Shown here: piece by piece, positions 6,444 to 12,097 of the stretch
How positions within the stretch are numbered: position 1 is the stretch's first letter
How the letters are laid out: the number at the start of each line of letters is the position of its first letter
Source: an uncultured Alphaproteobacteria bacterium
GTDB taxonomy: Bacteria; Pseudomonadota; Alphaproteobacteria; Reyranellales; Reyranellaceae
NCBI GenBank assembly: GCA_903929895.1
Contig: CAIYWM010000501.1
Location: 1 to 12,097 of the forward strand
DNA: 12,097 bases
Direction: 5' to 3'
The notes under the pieces: generated by a model
What the model was told of the DNA's origin: nothing
What the model saw: the letters and a program-made list of their open reading frames with translations, nothing else
Database searches by the model: none
Made by a program: the position numbers and the translations under genes

Positions 6444-7349
6444 TCAGTCTTGGACGGTCAGGCCGGCGAGCCGCAGCCTCTCCACCAGGGCAGGCAGGGC
6501 GTCACTGGCACTTCGTTCGCCCACGACCTGCGCGTTCACGAAATAGCTTCGGCGGGGTCCCGCGGCATAGTCCAGGTCCGGATGAATCAGAAAATCGGCG
6601 TTGGCAACTTCGGGGGCGATGCGAGTGCGACGCCGCGCATCGCGGTCCAGAAGCGCCTTCGACGTACCCTGCGGCGCCGCCCCGGCCTTGGCCGAGACGT
6701 CGATGGCAATCACGAAGCGGGCGCCGGCCTGGCGCGCGGCCCTGACTGCGACGGGCAGGGATTCGTCGGCATCCTCGAATTCCGTGCCATCGATCCCGAC
6801 CGGCGAGATGATCCTGGGGACGGCGCTGGAGGCCCGCACGGCAACGCCGATGTTGCCGCTCTGGAAGAACACCGGCGCCTTGTCGTCCCTTCGGGTGGCC
6901 GCCACGATGAGACGCCGCGGCATCTGCTCGATCGATTTGCTGCCCAGGCGCGTGTTCACATAGTCCTGCAAGCGCTGCCCCCGGATCCAGCCCCTGTCGG
7001 CGAACAAGGACAGGTCGAACAGCGTAAACGGGCCGCCGCTCCGCGCGAGCCTGTCGATCTCCTCGGCATCGTAGCCACTGGCCCAGAACGCTCCGATGAG
7101 GGCCCCGGCGCTCGATCCCACCACGAGGTCGTAGTCGATGCCGGCCTCCTCCAGCACCTTCATGATGCCGATGTGGGCGTAACCGCGCGGACCGCCGCTG
7201 CCCAGCACCAGCGCAACCCGTGGCGCCGGCGTCATGGGCGCGACCGAGACCTCCGGAACCGGGCTGTCCGCGGCGACATAGTTGAAGGCCGAACAGCCGG
7301 ACAAGGCGACCATCAAGGCGGCCGCGGCAATGGCGTACATTACCATCAT
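6444..7349 (-). CDS. Patatin-like phospholipase lipoprotein
   Basis: 301-aa patatin-family serine lipase/phospholipase A with a lipoprotein signal: hydrophobic residues 5-17 and lipobox LSGC, lipidated at C19, so it is anchored to a periplasm-facing membrane. The patatin domain starts at about 44. The oxyanion-hole loop is GSGGPRGYAHIG (50-61) and the nucleophile elbow GSSAGA gives S80. The dyad Asp is probably D193, but the usual Asp-Gly-Gly/Ala is D-A-D here (FEDADESLPV). The DFLIHPDLD segment and YFVNAQ near the C-terminus are intact. The family releases fatty acids from phospholipids or other acyl esters. The first ATG overlaps the TetR stop (ATGA), implying translational coupling; in-frame ATGs 1 and 3 codons later are alternatives. 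Its position behind SDR and TetR genes suggests induced expression by a lipid or lipophilic ligand (inference). Confidence 0.9.
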   Translation of the reverse strand: MMVMYAIAAAALMVALSGCSAFNYVAADSPVPEVSVAPMTPAPRVALVLGSGGPRGYAHIGIMKVLEEAGIDYDLVVGSSAGALIGAFWASGYDAEEIDRLARSGGPFTLFDLSLFADRGWIRGQRLQDYVNTRLGSKSIEQMPRRLIVAATRRDDKAPVFFQSGNIGVAVRASSAVPRIISPVGIDGTEFEDADESLPVAVRAARQAGARFVIAIDVSAKAGAAPQGTSKALLDRDARRRTRIAPEVANADFLIHPDLDYAAGPRRSYFVNAQVVGERSASDALPALVERLRLAGLTVQD

Positions 7350-8056
7350 TGCTTCGCCGGCTTCCGCCGGGCCTTCGCTGTCCTGGGTGCACGCCGAGAC
7401 GATGCCTCCAGCGCAGCATCGATCTTGCCCATCAGGTCCGCCTTCAGACGGGGCACGACCTCCGGCGCCAGCACGAGGTGCTGCATGACGTTGGCCTGCA
7501 TGATGCTGGCCATGCCATGCAGCGTCGACCAGATGAACAGCGCGTCCAGATCGGCCTTCGCGTAGTGCGCCGGGCCGTCACCATACCTTGCCCGCTGGCT
7601 GTTGCGCAGAATGTCGAAGGCGTGCACCGCATGCTTCACCAGTTCCGGATGCTGCGCGGGTTCCGGCCAAGGCGTGCCGAACATCAGCCGGTATTCCAGG
7701 GGCTTCTGCGCCGCATAGGCAAGGTAGGCGCTGCCCATGTCTTCGTGATCGCCGTTTCCATCCGGGGACTCGCGGCGGTCGAGGTGCTCGGCAAAGTCCG
7801 CGAAGCAGCGGCGCATGATTTCGGCCAGCAGGTGATCGCGGCTCTCGAAGTGCCGATACGGCGCCTGATGCGAGATGCCCAGCTTGCGTGCGACGTCGCG
7901 CATGCTCAGGGCCTCGATGCCGTGTTCCGCGATGACGTCACGCGCGGCCCGGACACAGGCCTCCTTCAGATCGAACGATTTCCTTCTGCCCGTCGCCGTG
8001 CCGTCCAAGTCGCGAAATCGCTCTTCCCGTGGATCGACGTCCACGTCAGGCCGCAT
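7346..8056 (-). CDS. TetR/AcrR-family transcriptional regulator with WHG C-terminal domain
   Basis: 236-aa repressor-type regulator. After an acidic, charged N-terminal tail (about 1-25), the TetR DNA-binding domain covers about 28-75, with the helix-turn-helix in ALSMRDVARKLGISHQAPYR followed by HFESRDHLL. The ligand-binding part shows YLAYAAQKPLEYRLMF (111-126) and W176-H180-G181, the pattern of the WHG (TetR_C_13-like) domain. The last 18 residues are Arg/Lys/Ala-rich and probably disordered. It lies 60 nt downstream of the SDR gene and overlaps the patatin gene start by 4 nt. Two palindrome types nearby could be its operators: twin GTTGACGnCGTCnAC sites at 8873-8918 and GGCTATACTATAGCC at 8126-8140. 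The ligand is unknown. The RBS is weak (GGAATGACC region), so the start is less certain than the frame. Confidence 0.93.
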   Translation of the reverse strand: MRPDVDVDPREERFRDLDGTATGRRKSFDLKEACVRAARDVIAEHGIEALSMRDVARKLGISHQAPYRHFESRDHLLAEIMRRCFADFAEHLDRRESPDGNGDHEDMGSAYLAYAAQKPLEYRLMFGTPWPEPAQHPELVKHAVHAFDILRNSQRARYGDGPAHYAKADLDALFIWSTLHGMASIMQANVMQHLVLAPEVVPRLKADLMGKIDAALEASSRRAPRTAKARRKPAKQ

Positions 8057-8116
8057 GATGCTTGGTCATTCCGCGCATAACCATGGCCATGATGCGGATT
8101 CGTCCCCACCGCGGCG

Positions 8117-8854
8117 TCATCGCGAGGCTATACTATAGCCAAGCACCTTGGCCAGCAGGCCGGGCCGGACCGTTCCGCGATTGCCCAGGGCCTTCAGGCT
8201 TTCGGCGGCCACGACATCGGGGCTTTCCGCCCGCCCCATGGTGAGCCCGGCGCGTCCGGCGAAGCCCGTGGCGACGGGACCGGGCGCCACGGCCAGAACG
8301 TCGATCCCGCGGCCTGCCCACTCGGCCCGGAGACCTTCGGCGAGCGTCTGCACGTAGGACTTCGTGGCGGCATAGTGAGCCGAGCGTGGCACGCCCTGGA
8401 ACGCCACGATCGAGCTCAGCAGGATCAGGCCACCGCGGCCCCGCGACTCAAAGCGTCGGCCGAAGCCCCAGCTCAGCGCAGTCGATGCGCCACAGTTGAC
8501 CTGCAGCATGTCGAGTTCGTCGCCGATGTCGCCTTCGAGGAAGCGCCCCGCCGTGCCGAAACCGGCGGCGCACACCACCAAGCCGACGTCGTGGCGTGCC
8601 GTGCGATCCAGCACCTCGGCCACGCCCTCGGCGGTAGACAGATCCGCGACCAGCACGTCGCATTGCGTTCCATGGGCCTGCGCCAAGCTGGCCGCCAGTG
8701 CATCCAGCAAGTGTGACCGCCGTGCCACCAGCACCAGATGGAATCCCTGCCGTGCGAGGGCTGCGGCAAAGCTCTTGCCGATGCCTTCCGAGGCTCCGGT
8801 CACCACCGCCCATGGACCGTACCGGACTTCGAGCGGTTCGTGTCGGCTGGTCAT
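8117..8854 (-). CDS. SDR-family NAD(P)-dependent oxidoreductase
   Basis: 245-aa classical short-chain dehydrogenase/reductase. The cofactor motif is TGASEGIG (19-26). R45-R46 after the second strand suggests NADP(H). The structural NNAG motif is replaced by CAAG (95-98). The catalytic set is N120, S148, Y161 and K165 (YAATK), followed by the PGPVATGF loop (VAPGPVATGFAG). It reduces or oxidises a hydroxyl/carbonyl; resemblance to acyl or steroid-type SDRs does not fix the substrate. The start is placed at the ATG at 8854 because GAGGGG is 8-9 nt upstream; a GTG at 8863 abuts that SD and is unlikely. It is the first gene of a minus-strand SDR-TetR-patatin unit and is divergent from the 7-TM gene, sharing a 76-bp control region with twin palindromes. 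Confidence 0.92.
   Translation of the reverse strand: MTSRHEPLEVRYGPWAVVTGASEGIGKSFAAALARQGFHLVLVARRSHLLDALAASLAQAHGTQCDVLVADLSTAEGVAEVLDRTARHDVGLVVCAAGFGTAGRFLEGDIGDELDMLQVNCGASTALSWGFGRRFESRGRGGLILLSSIVAFQGVPRSAHYAATKSYVQTLAEGLRAEWAGRGIDVLAVAPGPVATGFAGRAGLTMGRAESPDVVAAESLKALGNRGTVRPGLLAKVLGYSIASR
8126..8140. promoter_or_regulatory. Perfect 15-bp palindrome upstream of the TetR gene
   Basis: GGCTATACTATAGCC has 7-bp perfect arms around one central base. It lies within the last codons of the SDR gene (encoding GYSIA) and 70 nt before the TetR start. It is AT-rich in a GC-rich setting and contains TATAGT on the minus strand (5 of 6 to a -10 box), so it could be an internal promoter with its own operator for TetR and patatin. 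No good -35 box is seen at 16-18 nt. A single palindrome of this size is expected about once in 12 kb by chance. Confidence 0.35.
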
Positions 8855-8872
8855 GGAATTCACCCCTCTGGA

Positions 8873-8918
8873 GTTGACGCCGTCTACAATCTAATCAATG
8901 ATGGTTGACGTCGTCAAC
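8873..8918. promoter_or_regulatory. Twin 15-bp palindromic operators with overlapping divergent promoters
   Basis: Two related palindromes lie between the divergent starts: GTTGACGCCGTCTAC (8873-8887, one arm mismatch) and GTTGACGTCGTCAAC (8904-8918, perfect 7+1+7). They agree at 13 of 15 positions, and their centres (8880 and 8911) are 31 bp apart, about three helical turns. Plus-strand promoter candidate: TTGACG at 8874-8879, 17 nt, AATGAT at 8897-8902. Minus-strand candidate: TTGACG at 8917-8912, 18 nt, TAGATT at 8893-8888. Each -35 box is in one palindrome and each promoter's -10/start area is near the other, an arrangement suited to joint repression by a dimeric TetR-type protein. Confidence 0.65.
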
Positions 8919-8930
8919 AACGAGATACCC

Positions 8931-9737
8931 ATGAATACCTCCAACCCCGCGCTCCTCGATGCAGCCCGGTACGCATCGCGCGATCTCGTGGCCGGGTTCG
9001 TCCGCCGCCATCGCGCACTCGTAATCTATGCGGGCCTGATGGTCGGCCTGATGGTGCCCACGCTGGTCCTCATGGCCTTCGACGAGCGCACGACGCGGGA
9101 GGTCGGCGTCTGGGCCAAGCCGCTGAAGTTCATGGCCTCAACCGCACTGTTCTCGCTGTCCACGGCATGGTTCATGGACCTCCTGCCCGAGCCCGTCCGG
9201 ACCTCGCCCGCGAACCGGGCCATGACATGGACGGTGATCCTGACGTCGGCGTTCGAGGTGGCCTACATCAGCTTCCAGGGCGCACTCGGCGCCCCGTCCC
9301 ACTACAACGTCGCCGACGCCTTTCATGCCGCGATGTTCGGCCTGATGGCAGTGGCGGCCGTCATGCTGACGGGCACGCAGGCATTCCTGGCGTGGCAGAT
9401 CTTTGCCCACGGCGTGCAACGCCCCCGACCGGTGGCCACCCAAGGCGTCATCGTCGGGCTCGTCCTCACCTTTGTGCTGGCGACGACCAGCGGCTTCATG
9501 CTGGGCGCCAGCCAACCGCCGGCCGGCGTCGGCCTGCCCGTCGTCGGCTGGCACCTGACTGGGGGAGACATAAGGCCCGCGCATTTCCTCGGCGTGCATG
9601 CCCAGCAGTTCATCCCCCTGGCGGGCTTCCTGCTTCAGCGTTTCGCGGGACGCGCGGCCGGCTTCTGGCTCGCCGCTTTCGTTACAGCCTATTCGGCGGC
9701 GTGGCTCGTGCTGGCGGTGGCGGGCCTCCAATCGTAG
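8931..9737 (+). CDS. Uncharacterised seven-helix integral membrane protein
   Basis: 268-aa inner-membrane protein with about seven hydrophobic segments: roughly 29-50, 67-85, 98-118, 132-155, 171-192, 219-238 and 243-266. I cannot assign a named family. Polar signatures look constrained: VGVWAKPLKF (58-67), SHYNVADAFHAAMFG (123-137), and GWHLTGGDIRPAHF followed by LGVHAQQFIPLAG (206-232). These place H124, H132, H208, H218 and H223 at or near helix ends, compatible with metal or haem binding or a proton path (inference). The first 28 residues are a cytoplasmic-type amphipathic tail. The ATG at 8931 is chosen because an in-frame ATG at 8898 would put the palindromic operator inside the gene; the RBS is weak (GAGA, 5 nt before). 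It is divergent from the SDR-TetR-patatin unit and probably co-regulated with it. Confidence 0.75.
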   Translation: MNTSNPALLDAARYASRDLVAGFVRRHRALVIYAGLMVGLMVPTLVLMAFDERTTREVGVWAKPLKFMASTALFSLSTAWFMDLLPEPVRTSPANRAMTWTVILTSAFEVAYISFQGALGAPSHYNVADAFHAAMFGLMAVAAVMLTGTQAFLAWQIFAHGVQRPRPVATQGVIVGLVLTFVLATTSGFMLGASQPPAGVGLPVVGWHLTGGDIRPAHFLGVHAQQFIPLAGFLLQRFAGRAAGFWLAAFVTAYSAAWLVLAVAGLQS

Positions 9738-9783
9738 CCTGCAGTTCTCGACACTGACGTCGTGGAAAGATGCACACGACCCT

Positions 9784-9849
9784 CCGCAAGGCGAAACCCT
9801 GGAACGCCTTGCGGTTGCGGCATCCGTGCTAAGAGGGGCTCAACCGCAA
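9784..9849 (+). promoter_or_regulatory. Two mutually exclusive hairpins before the beta-oxidation gene
   Basis: Hairpin A pairs CCGCAAGGCG (9784-9793) with CGCCTTGCGG (9805-9814), perfect over 10 bp with an 11-nt loop. Hairpin B pairs TTGCGGTTG (9809-9817) with CAACCGCAA (9841-9849), perfect over 9 bp with a 23-nt loop. Both use TTGCGG at 9809-9814, so only one can form. Hairpin A begins 47 nt after the membrane-protein stop and could be a terminator stem, but there is no U-tract. The RBS (AGGGAAG, 9860-9866) follows hairpin B by 10 nt. An attenuator or RNA switch is possible; a plain terminator plus coincidence is the alternative. Confidence 0.4.
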
Positions 9850-9874
9850 CAGCCTCGACAGGGAAGACCCGCCA

Positions 9875-11968
<2,094 letters not shown>

Positions 11969-11977
11969 TCTAACAAT

Positions 11978-12088
11978 CCTCCCCCGTCAGCGGGGGAGGT
12001 GGCTCGCGCGCAGCGCGAGACGGAGGGGTCAGGGGCCGCACGACCGCTGCTTCTGCCCCCTCCGCCCCGCTTCGCGTGGCACCTCCCC
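11978..12088. repeat. GC-rich palindromic intergenic repeat (doubles as terminator-like hairpin)
   Basis: The element begins with a perfect 9-bp hairpin CCTCCCCCG (11978-11986), TCAG loop, CGGGGGAGG (11991-11999), 9 nt after the stop of the beta-oxidation gene. A larger imperfect inverted repeat brackets the rest: GGGGAGGTG (11993-12001) matches CACCTCCCC (12080-12088), and CGGAGGGG (12021-12028) matches CCCCTCCG (12057-12064). A further stem CTCGCGC/GCGCGAG (12003-12019) sits in the left arm. This architecture resembles dispersed non-coding palindromic repeats that I associate with alphaproteobacterial intergenic regions. There is no ORF here of credible coding character. No U-tract follows the first hairpin, so terminator function is uncertain. 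Confidence 0.7.
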
Positions 12089-12097
12089 ATTTGAATG

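Noticed and set aside
8082..8091. CATGGCCATG palindrome in the TetR leader
   Set aside because: A 10-bp even palindrome of common restriction-site-like composition, expected by chance, with no second copy.
8898..8930. Earlier in-frame ATG for the 7-TM protein
   Set aside because: It would place the perfect palindrome and the likely -10 box inside the coding region; the added residues MMVDVVNNEIP look like translated operator, and there is no SD before 8898.
9755..9763. TGACGTCGT as a third TetR half-site before the FadB-like gene
   Set aside because: It matches the core of the 8904-8918 palindrome, but the flanks are not symmetric; a 9-base partial match is weak evidence.

Overview
The window is a gene-dense, high-GC stretch of bacterial chromosome, probably from an alphaproteobacterium (Reyranella-, Bradyrhizobium- or Rhodospirillales-like). 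This placement is inferred from GC-rich codon use, a Bug/TctC-type solute receptor beside amidase, enolase-superfamily and TfdA-like catabolic genes, and a palindromic intergenic repeat at the right end of a kind I associate with alphaproteobacteria. No rRNA, tRNA, CRISPR, transposase or phage gene is visible. No gene-free stretch exceeds about 200 bases.

Layout. Bases 1-1380 (+) hold the 3' part of a TfdA/TauD-type 2-oxoglutarate dioxygenase followed 3 nt later by an RNase Z/PhnP-like metallo-beta-lactamase-fold hydrolase. Bases 1377-1943 (-) encode a dihydrofolate-reductase-fold protein whose stop shares a CTAG with the hydrolase stop. Bases 2068-2655 (-) encode a secreted fasciclin-domain protein followed by a terminator-like hairpin. 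Bases 2854-5373 (+) hold a mandelate-racemase-type enolase-superfamily enzyme and an amidase-signature hydrolase. They converge with a Bug/TctC periplasmic receptor (5377-6366, -). This part looks like a small-acid/amide catabolic and uptake neighbourhood, but no substrate can be named from sequence.

Bases 6444-8854 (-) form a probable three-gene unit in the order SDR oxidoreductase, TetR-family (WHG-type) regulator, patatin-like lipoprotein; the last two overlap by ATGA. Divergent from it is an uncharacterised seven-helix membrane protein (8931-9737, +). The 76-bp gap between the SDR and membrane-protein starts carries two near-identical 15-bp palindromes of the form GTTGACGnCGTCnAC, 31 bp centre to centre. 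Each supplies a TTGACG that could be the -35 box of one of two face-to-face promoters. This suggests a TetR-controlled divergent regulon (SDR + TetR + patatin lipoprotein versus 7-TM protein) and is the best candidate here for an undescribed system, possibly acting on membrane lipid or a lipophilic compound.

Bases 9875-11968 (+) encode a FadB/FadJ/MFE-like bifunctional enoyl-CoA hydratase/3-hydroxyacyl-CoA dehydrogenase. Its 137-nt upstream region can form two mutually exclusive hairpins. The window ends in a GC-rich palindromic repeat (about 11978-12088).
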